DNA of 64,000 nucleotides from an uncultured Lachnospiraceae bacterium (GTDB taxonomy: Bacteria; Bacillota; Clostridia; Lachnospirales; Lachnospiraceae), in NCBI GenBank assembly GCA_902777355.1, contig CACYTU010000001.1:62001-126000 (forward strand), read 5' to 3'. A program made the translations under genes and the position numbers. Under the pieces are notes generated by a model, which worked only from the letters and a program-made list of their open reading frames with translations, was not told the DNA's origin and did not search any database. How positions within the stretch are numbered: position 1 is the stretch's first letter; each line of letters opens with the position of its first letter. This document shows positions 52,014 through 61,465 of the stretch, one piece after another.

Positions 52014-53125
52014 GAATATGTTTCGTCACACACGCTTCAAATTACCACTCCAAGAAATGGGCCGGATGGTTCGTGTCAAGGGGACACGAGGTACATGTCA
52101 TTTCCTTTGCTTATGAAGACATTCCGGGAGCCACTGTCCATTCACTGGCCAGTAAGGTGAAGACCAATGACAGCGATCTGAAAAAGCTGGGCTATCTGGC
52201 GCAGGCGGGCAGATTGAGGAAGCTGATCAGGGAGATCAAGCCGGATATCGTAAATGTCCACTATGCTTCCAGCTACGGGACCCTGGCTGCCCTCTCCGGG
52301 ATCAGGGGCTATATCCTCTCTGTCTGGGGACTTGATGTCTATGAGTTCCCGCGCAAGAGTATCATTCACAGGGAGGCTCTCAAGTTCAGCCTTGCCAGGG
52401 CCAGGTATCTGTTTTCCACAAGCCGGGCCATGGCCAGGGAATCCTCCCGCTATACCAGGAAAAAATTCATGATCACTCCCTTCGGGGTGGATATGGGGCT
52501 CTTCAATCCCGACAAGAGGACCAGGCAGGCTGATGACGCAGACTTTGTCATCGGCACGGTCAAATCCCTGACCCCCAAATATGGCATAGATGTCCTTCTC
52601 AAAGCGGCCGCGATCGTGGCGGAAAAGAGGCCGGATATCAGGCTGAAGGTGAGGATCGCCGGAAAGGGCCCCCGCGAAGAGGAGTACAAAGAGCTGGGCA
52701 GAACTCTGGGGATCGATGACATTACGACCTGGCTGGGATTTATTCCCCAGGAGGACGCCGCCAGAGAGTGGGCAAATATGGATATTGCCCTGGTCCCGTC
52801 TGTGGATGAGTCGGAGTCCTTCGGAGTTTCGGCCGTGGAGGCCCAGGCCTGCGGCACTCCCGTTGTGATCTCGGATATTCCGGGCCTGATGGAGGCCACA
52901 AAACCCGGTTATTCCAGCCTTGTAGTAAAGCGAAACAGTGGGGAAGAGCTGGCCGGGGCGATCATAGACCTCTATGATTCTCCCCAGGAGAGGGCCAGAC
53001 TGGCGGAAAACGGCCGCGCTTTTGTGAAGAAGCACTATGACCTGGATGATTGTTTTGAAAAGATAGAAAAGTTTTTCCTGAAAAAATGCGGTCAGGAAGA
53101 AAGAACTGCAGGGCAGGATCAATGA
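52010..53125 (+). CDS. GT4 family glycosyltransferase (371 aa)
   Basis: A GT-B glycosyltransferase. It begins MRICFVTHASNYHSKKWAGW and has an N-terminal acceptor domain with VNVHYASSYGTLAAL. The donor domain shows IGTVKSLTPKYGIDVLLKAA, GKGPREEEYKELGR, GFIPQEDAAREWANMDI and the E-x7-E element ESFGVSAVEAQACGTPVVIS. Coupled by ATGA overlaps to the Wzy-like gene upstream and to the galactofuranosyltransferase-like gene downstream. Probably adds an internal sugar of the repeat unit in the cytoplasm. Confidence 0.87.
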   Translation: MRICFVTHASNYHSKKWAGWFVSRGHEVHVISFAYEDIPGATVHSLASKVKTNDSDLKKLGYLAQAGRLRKLIREIKPDIVNVHYASSYGTLAALSGIRGYILSVWGLDVYEFPRKSIIHREALKFSLARARYLFSTSRAMARESSRYTRKKFMITPFGVDMGLFNPDKRTRQADDADFVIGTVKSLTPKYGIDVLLKAAAIVAEKRPDIRLKVRIAGKGPREEEYKELGRTLGIDDITTWLGFIPQEDAAREWANMDIALVPSVDESESFGVSAVEAQACGTPVVISDIPGLMEATKPGYSSLVVKRNSGEELAGAIIDLYDSPQERARLAENGRAFVKKHYDLDDCFEKIEKFFLKKCGQEERTAGQDQ

Positions 53126-54171
53126 ATTATATTTTGATGGAATACGCGGACAAAAATAATTTTACGGCAGGAAGCAAGGCACGCGATGACGCGGCGGAGA
53201 TCATCAAAAAGAGCGGCGCCGAGTTTATTCCTCTGTTCCAGGCAAAATCGGGACATTCCAGGATCCTGCTTTCTATCGTGAAAAACTGCGTCAGTCTTGT
53301 ATCCAGGCTGAAAGAGGGCGACCATGTTTTTATCCAGTACCCTTATAATCCACAGATCGTGAACAGGGTGCTGATCGGCTTTCTGGCAGCGGGAGTCCGC
53401 AGGAAAAGAGCTGAGCTTTGCATCCTCCTGCACGACATCAATTCATTCCGCTTTACGGATAATGCGGAGAGAAGCAGGAAGCTGAAGGAAGAGGCGGCTC
53501 TTCTGGGAAAGGCCCAGCATGTCATTGCGCATAATACCAGAATGATCAAACTCTTCCGCAAGTTCGGCTGCAAAGCCAGCCTGCATAATCTGGAGATGTT
53601 TGACTATCTGTATGAGGGACCGGAGGCCGAAGTGTCTTATTCCGAAGTTCCGAGGGTCATTATCGCGGGAAATCTCCTCTTTTCCAAGTGCGGTTATATT
53701 TACGAACTGCCGGAGGAGGGTGTGGAATTTGCCCTCTATGGAGTGAATTTTGAAGAGGAGCGTCTGAAAAACCAGAACGTGGTCTATGAGGGGGCATTTC
53801 CCCCTGATGATCTGATCCCTCACCTGAAGGGGACTTACGGACTGGTATGGGACGGACCTTCTCCCGAAACCTGCGCGGGCAATTTCGGGACCTACCTGAA
53901 ATATAATGACCCGCATAAGTTCTCCCTGTATGTTGCGGCCGGAATCCCTGTCATCGTATGGGAGAAATCGGCTCTGGCCACGGTAGTCAAAGAGCGCGGG
54001 ATCGGTCTTGTGATCGGGAGCCTGTCGGAGATCTCCGAAAAAGCAGCGTCCGTGACAGAGCAGGATTATCAGCAGATGAGAGACAATGTCCGGCAGATGA
54101 GACAGAAGATTACAGCAGGTGGACAGCTGGCAGGTGTGGTGACGCAGATCTGCGGTGAAGACGGCGTCTGA
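53122..54171 (+). CDS. Galactofuranosyltransferase-like glycosyltransferase (349 aa)
   Basis: ATG 53122 overlaps the previous stop. The protein resembles the beta-1,6-galactofuranosyltransferase (WbbI/GtfB-like) group: it begins NYILMEYADKNNFTAGSKAR, has DHVFIQYPYNP and LCILLHDINSFR in the N-terminal domain, and GLVWDGPSPETCAGNFGTYL plus NDPHKFSLYVAAGIPVIVW in the donor domain. If correct, the polysaccharide contains galactofuranose and a UDP-galactopyranose mutase (glf) should exist nearby; none is in this window. The donor assignment is therefore tentative. Confidence 0.72.
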   Translation: MNYILMEYADKNNFTAGSKARDDAAEIIKKSGAEFIPLFQAKSGHSRILLSIVKNCVSLVSRLKEGDHVFIQYPYNPQIVNRVLIGFLAAGVRRKRAELCILLHDINSFRFTDNAERSRKLKEEAALLGKAQHVIAHNTRMIKLFRKFGCKASLHNLEMFDYLYEGPEAEVSYSEVPRVIIAGNLLFSKCGYIYELPEEGVEFALYGVNFEEERLKNQNVVYEGAFPPDDLIPHLKGTYGLVWDGPSPETCAGNFGTYLKYNDPHKFSLYVAAGIPVIVWEKSALATVVKERGIGLVIGSLSEISEKAASVTEQDYQQMRDNVRQMRQKITAGGQLAGVVTQICGEDGV

Positions 54172-54237
54172 CCGGAACAGGACAGACTGCGGGGAAAGGC
54201 TTACCCGAAAGCTTACCCGCAGGTCGGAGGAAATGGG

Positions 54238-55494
54238 ATGGCTTTGATTTTTACAATAGGATGTATTCTGCTGACAGGCCTTTCCTGTCTGACCGCGCGC
54301 AGGGTCCTGAATGTTGTCGCCATTCTGATCATTCCCTACGCATTGCTGGTTCCTGTCAATAACTATATGATGGTGAGGTTCGGCTTCTACCCGATCAACG
54401 ATGAAGTACTCTGGATGCTTCTGGGAGCATTTATCTGTTTTTTCCTGGGATCTGCGGCAGTGGACAGCTTTTTCTCACGCAGGCAGATACCGGGGGAGAT
54501 GGAACTCCTGAAAGGCAGGGACGGGATCTCGGAGATAAACTGGGACGCGATGTTTTTCTATGCCTGCGCCGTTGCTCTGATCACCTTTCTGCGCCTGGCC
54601 CTTTTCGTGCGGGGGCACGGCATGTCGGCTGTGGGCGAGGAGGCGTTTTCGGGCTATCTGACTTCGGGGATGGCGGGACATATTTTTCTCTCCAGTGCCC
54701 CCCTGATCCCGGTCATGTTTTACTACTGGCTGAAGAATCCGGGGAGGATTCGCTTCCTGCTCGCCGTTCTGTGCCTGACCGGACTCTTCTTTATGACCAT
54801 GATCAAGTACCACGTGATCAGCATCGCGATCGCCACTTATTTTCTGGCGGCCGTGGAGGACAAAAAATACCTGAAGACAGGCGGGATTCTCCTGGCAGCG
54901 GGAGGCGTCGGCGTGTTTTTGATGAATTATTTTTTCTCCTTCCTGGTCCGGGGTGTCGCCGGTAATATCGACAATTCCTTCTATATGAACCACTTCTGGA
55001 ATTATGCGGCAGGATCGCTTGTCTATGACAACCGGATCTTTATCAACGGGATCCGGACGGATGTCAGCATTTTCTATAAGCTTGGTTCCTTTGTCGCCGC
55101 CCCGGTCAACCTCTTTCTGGTGGGACTGTTCGGCTTTCGGCTGTTTCCCCACGAGACCCAGCGGCATTATCTGGTGGCGGACAACGGGGAAAAGGGAAAT
55201 GTCATCGACGCGATCGGATATCTGTTCCCTTCCAAAGGCAGTGTGGTGGATATTCTGATATTCGGAATCGTTATTCTGCTGCTTGGGGCTCTGTTTTCCT
55301 GGATCTTCCACTCTATGTACATGAAGAGCGTCAGAGAAAACAGGCTGCCGGTCATGCTTGCCTTTTTCATGACCTATTTTGTGTTTTTATCATTTTTCGG
55401 GACTTTTTACATCAACCTTGTTCCCTATGAGATCCTGTTCTGGTGCGGGGTTATGATGTTTGTATTCGACAAGAGAAATATTTTCATTGCGTGA
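54238..55494 (+). CDS. Wzy-like O-unit polymerase, copy B (418 aa)
   Basis: Polytopic membrane protein, ATG 54238 with GGAGG seven bases upstream. About 11 segments. Motifs parallel copy A: MMVRFGFYPINDEVLWMLLG near the start, GHIFLSSAPLIPVMFYYWL (copy A has GHLMISVFPLIPVLFYHWV) and NYAAGSLVYDNR (copy A: NYIAGSLINSR). The late loop has FPHETQRHYLVADNGEKGNVI. The two proteins are clearly diverged paralogues within one operon, which is unusual. One may polymerise and the other ligate, or two polymers may be made. Confidence 0.72.
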   Translation: MALIFTIGCILLTGLSCLTARRVLNVVAILIIPYALLVPVNNYMMVRFGFYPINDEVLWMLLGAFICFFLGSAAVDSFFSRRQIPGEMELLKGRDGISEINWDAMFFYACAVALITFLRLALFVRGHGMSAVGEEAFSGYLTSGMAGHIFLSSAPLIPVMFYYWLKNPGRIRFLLAVLCLTGLFFMTMIKYHVISIAIATYFLAAVEDKKYLKTGGILLAAGGVGVFLMNYFFSFLVRGVAGNIDNSFYMNHFWNYAAGSLVYDNRIFINGIRTDVSIFYKLGSFVAAPVNLFLVGLFGFRLFPHETQRHYLVADNGEKGNVIDAIGYLFPSKGSVVDILIFGIVILLLGALFSWIFHSMYMKSVRENRLPVMLAFFMTYFVFLSFFGTFYINLVPYEILFWCGVMMFVFDKRNIFIA

Positions 55495-55625
55495 GCTGTC
55501 TGCCCGCAGAGAACGGCACTGCAGGCGGATGCCTGACAGCGGTGCTGATACGGGGACATGCCTGCTGCGCGCCCCGGCCGCGGCGCTTAGATCAGACATG
55601 ACCGCCGCCCTGATGGAGGAAAAAG

Positions 55626-56762
55626 ATGATTGGTATTCTGACATTTCATGGATCACATAATTATGGCTCTGTGCTGCAGGCATACGCCACCCAGACCGCA
55701 TTGAAGCAGCTGGGGCAGGAGAGTCAGATCATCAATTTCCGCATGCAGTCTCAGAAGGAGTACTATTCACTGTATACGGCAAAGTACGGCTTCCCGATCA
55801 TGGCCCAGGAGATGGTCATGATCCCCCTCCATATGAAGAGAAGGGAAAGAGGCCGCAAATTTGAGCACTTCATTCACAAATATCTGGTCTTGTCCGGAGA
55901 GGAGATGAAGGACAGGAATGAACTGCAGAAGGTCCGGTCCTGCTATGATCTCTATCTGACCGGAAGCGACCAGATCTGGTCCAACCGGATCCCGGAACTT
56001 GTACATTCCAGGGAGGACTTTACCGGAGTCTATTTCCTGGATTTTGTAGATGATGACCGCCGCAGGATCGCGTATGCTTCCAGTGTCGGGGAGATAACCC
56101 GTGAGGAGCTTTCCGCCAAAAAAGATCTCCTGATGAAGTTTGACGCGATCTCTACCAGAGAGCAGTACGGAGTCGAACTCCTTGAGGACATCACCGGAAA
56201 ACAGGTGGAGCTGGTCCTGGATCCGACATTTTTGCTTGACAGGAAGGGCTGGAAGAAGCTCATAAAACCGGAGAGGCTGATCAAGGACAAGTATATTTTC
56301 CTCTATACCCTCCGCGGGCTGAAGCGGGGGAGCAAGTGGAGAAAGGCACTGAGCCGTTTCGCCAAAGAGCGGGGGCTGAAGTTTGTCGCGCTCTCTCCCT
56401 TTTTCCCTCTTGTGGGAAGCGGTGTTCAGAATGTCGTCAATGCCGGTCCCCTGGATTTCCTCAATCTGATCGAGAATGCGGAGCTGGTATTTACGGATTC
56501 TTTCCACGGGACAGCTTTTTCGATCAATCTCAATAAACCTTTCTACTCCTTTGTGGGAAAGAACACGGGTGATAACAGAAAAACCGGGATCATGAGAGCA
56601 ATCGGGCTGGAAAGCCGCGGTCTGGAAACGATTGAAAGCGTCAGTGAGATCGATGATTATTCACTCGATTACACGGAAACGATCGGGCGCCTGGAGGAGC
56701 TCAGAAATAAGAGCAGGGAGTGGCTGAGAAAGGCCGCTGCCGGCGAGGATCCCACCGCGTAA
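55626..56762 (+). CDS. Polysaccharide pyruvyl transferase family protein (378 aa)
   Basis: A CsaB/WcaK/EpsO-type enzyme (PF04230), which transfers a ketal pyruvate from phosphoenolpyruvate to a sugar. It opens with ILTFHGSHNYGSVLQAYATQ, the hallmark of the family, and contains LYLTGSDQIWSN, RRIAYASSVGEI, VLDPTFLLDRKGW and the late VFTDSFHGTAFSINLNKPF. GGAGGA is five bases before the ATG. This family is often next to F420-hydrogenase-beta-like genes in exopolysaccharide clusters, as here (58410). Confidence 0.88.
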   Translation: MIGILTFHGSHNYGSVLQAYATQTALKQLGQESQIINFRMQSQKEYYSLYTAKYGFPIMAQEMVMIPLHMKRRERGRKFEHFIHKYLVLSGEEMKDRNELQKVRSCYDLYLTGSDQIWSNRIPELVHSREDFTGVYFLDFVDDDRRRIAYASSVGEITREELSAKKDLLMKFDAISTREQYGVELLEDITGKQVELVLDPTFLLDRKGWKKLIKPERLIKDKYIFLYTLRGLKRGSKWRKALSRFAKERGLKFVALSPFFPLVGSGVQNVVNAGPLDFLNLIENAELVFTDSFHGTAFSINLNKPFYSFVGKNTGDNRKTGIMRAIGLESRGLETIESVSEIDDYSLDYTETIGRLEELRNKSREWLRKAAAGEDPTA

Positions 56763-56767
56763 GCAGT

Positions 56768-56859
56768 TTTCGGAAGTGTTTTCGGAATGGTTTTGTAAGG
56801 GCTTTCGGAACTTTTTTCGGAAGTGTTTTCGGAAGGGGTTTCGGAAAGGTTTTTCGGAA
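56768..56859. repeat. Seven TTTCGGAA copies with 12-bp period
   Basis: TTTCGGAA occurs exactly at 56768, 56780, 56803, 56815, 56827, 56839 and 56852, mostly 12 bases apart, in the spacer just after the pyruvyltransferase stop. It is not part of a supported gene. Confidence 0.8.
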
Positions 56860-56959
56860 GGGGATTTCCGCAGGCTATCCTCACGCACCAGGGAGGGCGT
56901 GGACAGTAAAGACTGATCCCGCCGGAAGGCGGGGCTGCAGTCATTGTTGAGACTAAAAG

Positions 56960-58342
56960 ATGGACGATAAATTTGGTGAACTTAAAAAAAATACGATTAT
57001 AATCGCGGTATCAAATATCGGCAGCAGGGCGATCCTGTTCATGCTGGCGCCGCTCTACTCTTATTTTCTGTCAAAGAGTCAGTACGGCACCATGGACCTG
57101 ATCACTACGACGGTCAGTCTTCTGGGACCGCTGTTCTGCCTCGATATCTATGAGGCCACATTCCGCTTTGCCAGTGACAGCGAGGAGGAAAAAAGGACAG
57201 TCTACTCATCCTCTATGGCGGTGTGCTTTCTGGGACTGGTGATGGGGCTTGTGGTGATCGCCGCAAGTATCGCGATTGGAAAGAACAGCAATCTGATTGT
57301 CTTCACAGTCCTCTTTACCGTGCTGACAGTATTGAACAATGTGATGTCGCAGTTCGCCCGCGGACAGGGGGCGATGAAGACATTTGCGCTTTCGGGAATA
57401 GTCAATGCCATTTTCCTGCTGGCTTCAAATGTCGTCTTTCTCTATTTCCTGCACATGGAACTGCGGGGATGGCTCCTGTCCTATTTCATCGCCAAGCTCA
57501 TCACTTTCCTGTATCTGTTCTGGAGAACGGACTTTATTCACTGCTTTTCTGTTAAGTATGTAGACCAAAGCTGTATCCGAAGGATGCTCAAGTACTGTAT
57601 CCCCCTCATGCCCACCGCGATCATGTGGTGGATCATGAACATGTCGGACAGATATATGCTGACATTCTTCCTGGGGACGGCTGTCACGGGAGTTTATGCG
57701 GTCGCGGGCAAGATCCCCAGTATACTGAGTGTCTTTGAGAATATTTTTTACCAGGCCTGGCAGACGACCGCGATCAAGTCCCTGATGGACAAAAACAGGG
57801 AGGCCCTCTATTCGGATGTGCTCGGAAAATACATCGAGGTGATAGCCCTGGGATGTGTGATGATCCTGATAGTCCTGCGGCCTTTCATTGAGTTTTTGTT
57901 CGCGGAGCCTTATCATCCGGCGGTCGGTCCGGCTCCCATCCTGGTCCTGTGTATCGCCATACACGCGGTCGCGGGCAATCTGGGCGCTCTTTATACAGTA
58001 TTTAAGGTGACCAGAGGAGCACTGTTTACCTCCTTTGCCGGCGCGGTTGTGAATATAGGGCTGAATCTGATCTTCATCCCCCGCTACGGGATGGTCGGAG
58101 CGGCTCTGACGACTATTATCGGTTATATAGTTACACTGCTCCTGAGGTGGTTCGATATCAGGCGCTTTGTGAAGCTGAAACTGAATGCGGCCAGGATCGC
58201 TGTTGCCCTCCTGGTGCTGCTTGTGCAGTTTGCTCTGTACTACAATTCTTCAGCGTGGTCTTATCTGGTCCGTTGTCTGATCGCGGCCGTCTTTTTGTTC
58301 ATGGAGCGCGGATTCCTGCTGTCCCTGCTCAGACGCAGATGA
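56960..58342 (+). CDS. Wzx-type polysaccharide flippase (460 aa)
   Basis: A MATE/MOP-superfamily exporter with 12-14 membrane segments. It begins FGELKKNTIIIAVSNIGSRA, and has YGTMDLITTTVSLLGPLFCLD, FIPRYGMVGAALTTIIGY and other polysaccharide_synt landmarks. Expected to flip the lipid-linked repeat unit across the membrane for polymerisation by the Wzy-like proteins. There is no strong Shine-Dalgarno sequence before the ATG; the 197-base spacer upstream holds the 12-bp repeats. It is the only flippase in the window. Confidence 0.87.
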   Translation: MDDKFGELKKNTIIIAVSNIGSRAILFMLAPLYSYFLSKSQYGTMDLITTTVSLLGPLFCLDIYEATFRFASDSEEEKRTVYSSSMAVCFLGLVMGLVVIAASIAIGKNSNLIVFTVLFTVLTVLNNVMSQFARGQGAMKTFALSGIVNAIFLLASNVVFLYFLHMELRGWLLSYFIAKLITFLYLFWRTDFIHCFSVKYVDQSCIRRMLKYCIPLMPTAIMWWIMNMSDRYMLTFFLGTAVTGVYAVAGKIPSILSVFENIFYQAWQTTAIKSLMDKNREALYSDVLGKYIEVIALGCVMILIVLRPFIEFLFAEPYHPAVGPAPILVLCIAIHAVAGNLGALYTVFKVTRGALFTSFAGAVVNIGLNLIFIPRYGMVGAALTTIIGYIVTLLLRWFDIRRFVKLKLNAARIAVALLVLLVQFALYYNSSAWSYLVRCLIAAVFLFMERGFLLSLLRRR

Positions 58343-58358
58343 TGAAGAGAGCCCCGGA

Positions 58359-58406
58359 TCAGGTGTAGAAACAGATATTGAAACAGGTATTGAGTCAGGT
58401 ATTAAA
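58359..58406 (+). repeat. Four 12-bp units immediately before the iron-sulfur protein gene
   Basis: TCAGGTGTAGAA / ACAGATATTGAA / ACAGGTATTGAG / TCAGGTATTAAA fill 58359-58406 without gaps and end at the start codon region. The AGG of the last units is the only Shine-Dalgarno candidate. Confidence 0.75.
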
Positions 58407-58409
58407 GTG

Positions 58410-59618
58410 ATGAAAACATCTATTTGCGAAAAAATTCTCTGCACAGGCTGCGGAGCATGTTCCAATATATGCCCGGCAGGGTGCATTGAAATGAGAGAAG
58501 AAGAGGGAGGATTTATATATCCTGTCATTGATCAGACAAAATGCCTCGACTGCAATGCCTGTTCCCGGGTATGTCCTGTAAATACAGCTCCGTCTGTGAA
58601 TGCGGCGGAATTTTATCTGGGCTGGCACAAGGATCCGGAGATCCTGGCAGCAAGCTCATCGGGCGGCCTCTTTTCGGCATTTGCCGACCTGTTCCTTGCT
58701 AAAGGAGGCGCGGTGGCCGGTGTCGATCTGGACTGCCGGACGGGGGAACTTCGCCACATCGTTGTGGAGAGACCTGAGGATCTGTATAAGCTTCGTAAGA
58801 GCAAGTATTATCAGAGCTTTACGGCGGATATATACAAGTCGGTCGGAAAACTGCTCAAAGAAGGAAGGTTCGTCCTGTTTTCGGGGACGGCCTGCCAGTG
58901 CGCGGCCCTGAAAAATTACCTGGGGAAGCGGGCTGAGGACGACCATCTCCTCATGATCGATGTGCTCTGCCACGGGGTGACCAGCAAAAAGATCGTCCGC
59001 TCCTATCTCAACGGGCGGGAGAATCATTACCGCAAAAAGATCGTCTCCTATTCGTTCCGGGTCAAGGGCAATGAAGGAGGCTGGCAGAATGGCGGCGGAA
59101 CGCAGGTGAAGCTGGAATTTGCGGACGGATCGAGCGTGATTGAAAACAGGTTCCGTGACACCTTCTTTGTCGGCTTTAACCACAATCTGATCCTCAGAGA
59201 ATCCTGCTACAGGTGTAGATTTACCGGCACAGACCGTGTTTCGGATATCACACTTGCGGACTTCTGGGGCATAACGACTGAGGAGGCACCGGAAGAACAG
59301 CTGCAGAAGGGAGTGTCTGCTTTTTCTGTCAATACAGAAAGAGGAAAGGCTGCCCTGGCTGAGGCGGAGGATGCAGTCTATTATCGTCAGACGGACCCTG
59401 AAAAGGTGGTGTCCAACAATCTGGCGTTCAACAGGCCGCAGAAGAGGCCTCCTGAGAGAGACCGCATTCTGAAGGAACTGGAAACAAATGACTATGACAC
59501 AGTCATCCACAGACTTCGCAAAAAGTACTACAGAGGAATCCGGATCAAAGGAATCCTGGAAAAGGTCATCGGAAGCGGCCGTTACCAGCGGTTAAAGGAC
59601 ATGTATCACAGAAAATGA
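58410..59618 (+). CDS. F420 hydrogenase/dehydrogenase beta-subunit-like Fe-S protein of polysaccharide cluster
   Basis: A 402-residue protein (ATG 58410; GTG 58407 possible). The N-terminus has two 4Fe-4S ferredoxin motifs: CTGCGACSNICPAGC and CLDCNACSRVCPVN. The FrhB N- and C-terminal domains follow, with ASSSGGLFSAF, VLFSGTACQCAALK, LCHGVTS and ADFWGI, and a further pair of cysteines (ESCYRCRF). Homologues in polysaccharide clusters are thought to be redox enzymes or amido/pyruvyl-sugar modifiers; the reaction is not established. Pairing with the pyruvyltransferase is typical. Confidence 0.82.
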   Translation: MKTSICEKILCTGCGACSNICPAGCIEMREEEGGFIYPVIDQTKCLDCNACSRVCPVNTAPSVNAAEFYLGWHKDPEILAASSSGGLFSAFADLFLAKGGAVAGVDLDCRTGELRHIVVERPEDLYKLRKSKYYQSFTADIYKSVGKLLKEGRFVLFSGTACQCAALKNYLGKRAEDDHLLMIDVLCHGVTSKKIVRSYLNGRENHYRKKIVSYSFRVKGNEGGWQNGGGTQVKLEFADGSSVIENRFRDTFFVGFNHNLILRESCYRCRFTGTDRVSDITLADFWGITTEEAPEEQLQKGVSAFSVNTERGKAALAEAEDAVYYRQTDPEKVVSNNLAFNRPQKRPPERDRILKELETNDYDTVIHRLRKKYYRGIRIKGILEKVIGSGRYQRLKDMYHRK

Positions 59619-59693
59619 TTCTGAAGGCCGTAAGGATTTCAGCGGTTAAAGGATATGTATCACAGAAAATGATCCTGAAGGCCGTAAAGATTT
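59586..59693 (+). repeat. 54-bp tandem duplication overlapping the Fe-S gene 3' end
   Basis: 59586-59639 and 59640-59693 are near identical, both containing AGCGGTTAAAGGA and ATGTATCACAGAAAATGAT. The first unit contains the end of the gene, stop codon at 59616-59618; the second repeats it as non-coding DNA. Confidence 0.85.
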
Positions 59694-59728
59694 CATCCGG
59701 TCAGGATCCGCTGCTGAAGCAGTCTGAA

Positions 59729-59812
59729 ATAATAGCTGAAAAAATAACAGCAATAATAACTGAAATAATAACTGGAATAAAAAACGTAGTAATAAAAAAC
59801 GTAGTAAAAAAA
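59729..59812. repeat. 12-bp-period AT-rich repeats
   Basis: Seven consecutive 12-base units such as ATAATAGCTGAA, ATAATAACTGAA, ATAATAACTGGA and ATAAAAAACGTA fill the spacer before the Wzz-like gene. A 69-codon frame across 59615-59824 arises from the repeats and is not a convincing gene. Confidence 0.65.
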
Positions 59813-59879
59813 AGAGAATGCTGATCAGGATGACTTTTCAGCAGCAGACAGGCAGGAATGGCCTGCGGGGAGCATTTGA

Positions 59880-61367
59880 ATGAAAAAAACGGGAGATAAG
59901 GTCTTTGATATTCGGGATTATATGGCGGAGCTCTTCTATGCGTGGAAGCAGATTGCCCTGGCGACCATACTGATCGCCGCTGTGATTGTATGCTTCGGGA
60001 CTTACAGAAACTGGAGACAGTCCAGGGAGGAGTCCCGGGTGGAACAGGAAAAAGGACAGTCGACTGCTGTCACTTCGACCCGCGCCGTGCTCAACGATGC
60101 ACAGGCTGAGGAGGTAGAGGCCCTGTATCATCAGCTGATAGCCTACCAGAATTACAGGGACATTCTCCAGGAGGAACTCTCTTTACATTCAAAGACATAT
60201 AACGGTCTGGACAAGTCCATGCCCCTCATGAAGTCCAGTTATAAAGTGACGGCAGCCATTGAAGGAGAGGAAAGGCTGTATACAGAGTTCTGCCTGAGTG
60301 AATCTGATTACGATTCTATTCAGAAGATCCTGCCGGACGTGGATTCCCCGGCAGATGTTCTGAGATATATCGAGTTTGAAACACTGTCCAGTTCAAGTCC
60401 TGAAATTATAAACGGACAGACTGATTCCGTGGAGCCTGTTTCTGAATACATTCTGAACGTCACAATTCTGGGGCCGGATAAAGACAGCTGTAACCGGATC
60501 TGGAAGACCATTGATTCTGCCCTGAAAAAAGAAAATAAGACATTAAAGAAAATTGATGCCCGTGCTGATCTTGACTATATCCAGAAGTCTTTCAGTTATA
60601 ATAATTACACGGCTTTCGCTTCAGCCGGTCAGACCCTGTTCGACAATGTGCAGAAGGCTGATACGGTGGTTATAAATCTGAAAAATAACATTATTGATAA
60701 GCTTTCCGATGAGCAGAAAGAATATTTCAAGGCACTGCGGTATCCGGAGATCAATACTTCTGCCAAGTCTTCGAGTGGAAAAGCGAAGAGCCTGAAAGAC
60801 TGTTTCAGCAAAAAGCAGCTTGTACTCGGAATCATTCTCGGACTGTTTTTTACCTGCGGGATACTTTTGCTGCAGTATCTGACAAACAGTGTGATCCATG
60901 TAAGGGAGGATCTGGAACTCACATATGGTCTTTACGTCCCGGCAGTCTTTTATAGCAGGACCTCCAAAAAGCGGCTGTTTTCCGGCATTATCAGAAAACT
61001 GAGGCGGGCGGATTCGGCATCCAGGGAAGTGAAGGCTGCTGTCGCTGCCGCCGACATAGACAGGATGGTCCGGAAATCGGATATAGATTCCCTGTATTTT
61101 CTCAGAATGACAGATGATAAGCAGGACAAACTCGTGGCTGAGACGATTGCCAAAGCAGTGGAGGAAGATACGTCAGGTACATGTAAGACCATCACGGGAA
61201 GCCCAGTGGGAAGCACAGAGGAAATGAAAAGATTTCTCGGGCAGGACAATGTGGTTCTGCTGGTCCACGCCAGGAAAACCGCAAGAGCTGACCTGGAAAG
61301 CATTCTGAAGCTCTGCGGCAGACACAACATCAATATCCTGGGAACAGTCCTGATCGCGGAGATATAA
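59880..61367 (+). CDS. Wzz-like chain-length protein with BY-kinase-like tail lacking a P-loop (copy A)
   Basis: A 495-residue protein with GGGGAG upstream. It has one membrane segment near residues 22-42, a large extracytoplasmic helical domain, and a second segment near 313-337 (LVLGIILGLFFTCGILLL): the Wzz/PCP topology. The cytoplasmic tail (about 360-495) includes VVLLVHARKTARADLESILK and NILGTVLIAEI, the pattern of the last strands of Wzc/CpsD tyrosine kinases. There is no Walker A (GEGKS) or Tyr-rich tail. It may regulate polymer length or scaffold a true kinase elsewhere. Paralogue downstream at 61466. Confidence 0.7.
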   Translation: MKKTGDKVFDIRDYMAELFYAWKQIALATILIAAVIVCFGTYRNWRQSREESRVEQEKGQSTAVTSTRAVLNDAQAEEVEALYHQLIAYQNYRDILQEELSLHSKTYNGLDKSMPLMKSSYKVTAAIEGEERLYTEFCLSESDYDSIQKILPDVDSPADVLRYIEFETLSSSSPEIINGQTDSVEPVSEYILNVTILGPDKDSCNRIWKTIDSALKKENKTLKKIDARADLDYIQKSFSYNNYTAFASAGQTLFDNVQKADTVVINLKNNIIDKLSDEQKEYFKALRYPEINTSAKSSSGKAKSLKDCFSKKQLVLGIILGLFFTCGILLLQYLTNSVIHVREDLELTYGLYVPAVFYSRTSKKRLFSGIIRKLRRADSASREVKAAVAAADIDRMVRKSDIDSLYFLRMTDDKQDKLVAETIAKAVEEDTSGTCKTITGSPVGSTEEMKRFLGQDNVVLLVHARKTARADLESILKLCGRHNINILGTVLIAEI

Positions 61368-61465
61368 GGCGGATACGGTGCTTTTCTTGCACTTTGTAAA
61401 CGGGGATGCTATCATGCAGAGAGAGGTTCTCGGCATTTTTCAAAATAGTTTAAGAGGATACCAAA

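Noticed and set aside
52142..53122. 326-codon minus-strand frame over a GT4 gene
   Set aside because: Antisense shadow of a conserved glycosyltransferase. The similar frame at 54475-55311 over the Wzy-like gene is rejected for the same reason.
59615..59824. 69-residue ORF between the Fe-S gene and the Wzz-like gene
   Set aside because: It is built from the 54-bp duplication and the 12-bp repeats, and its start lies within the previous gene's stop region.
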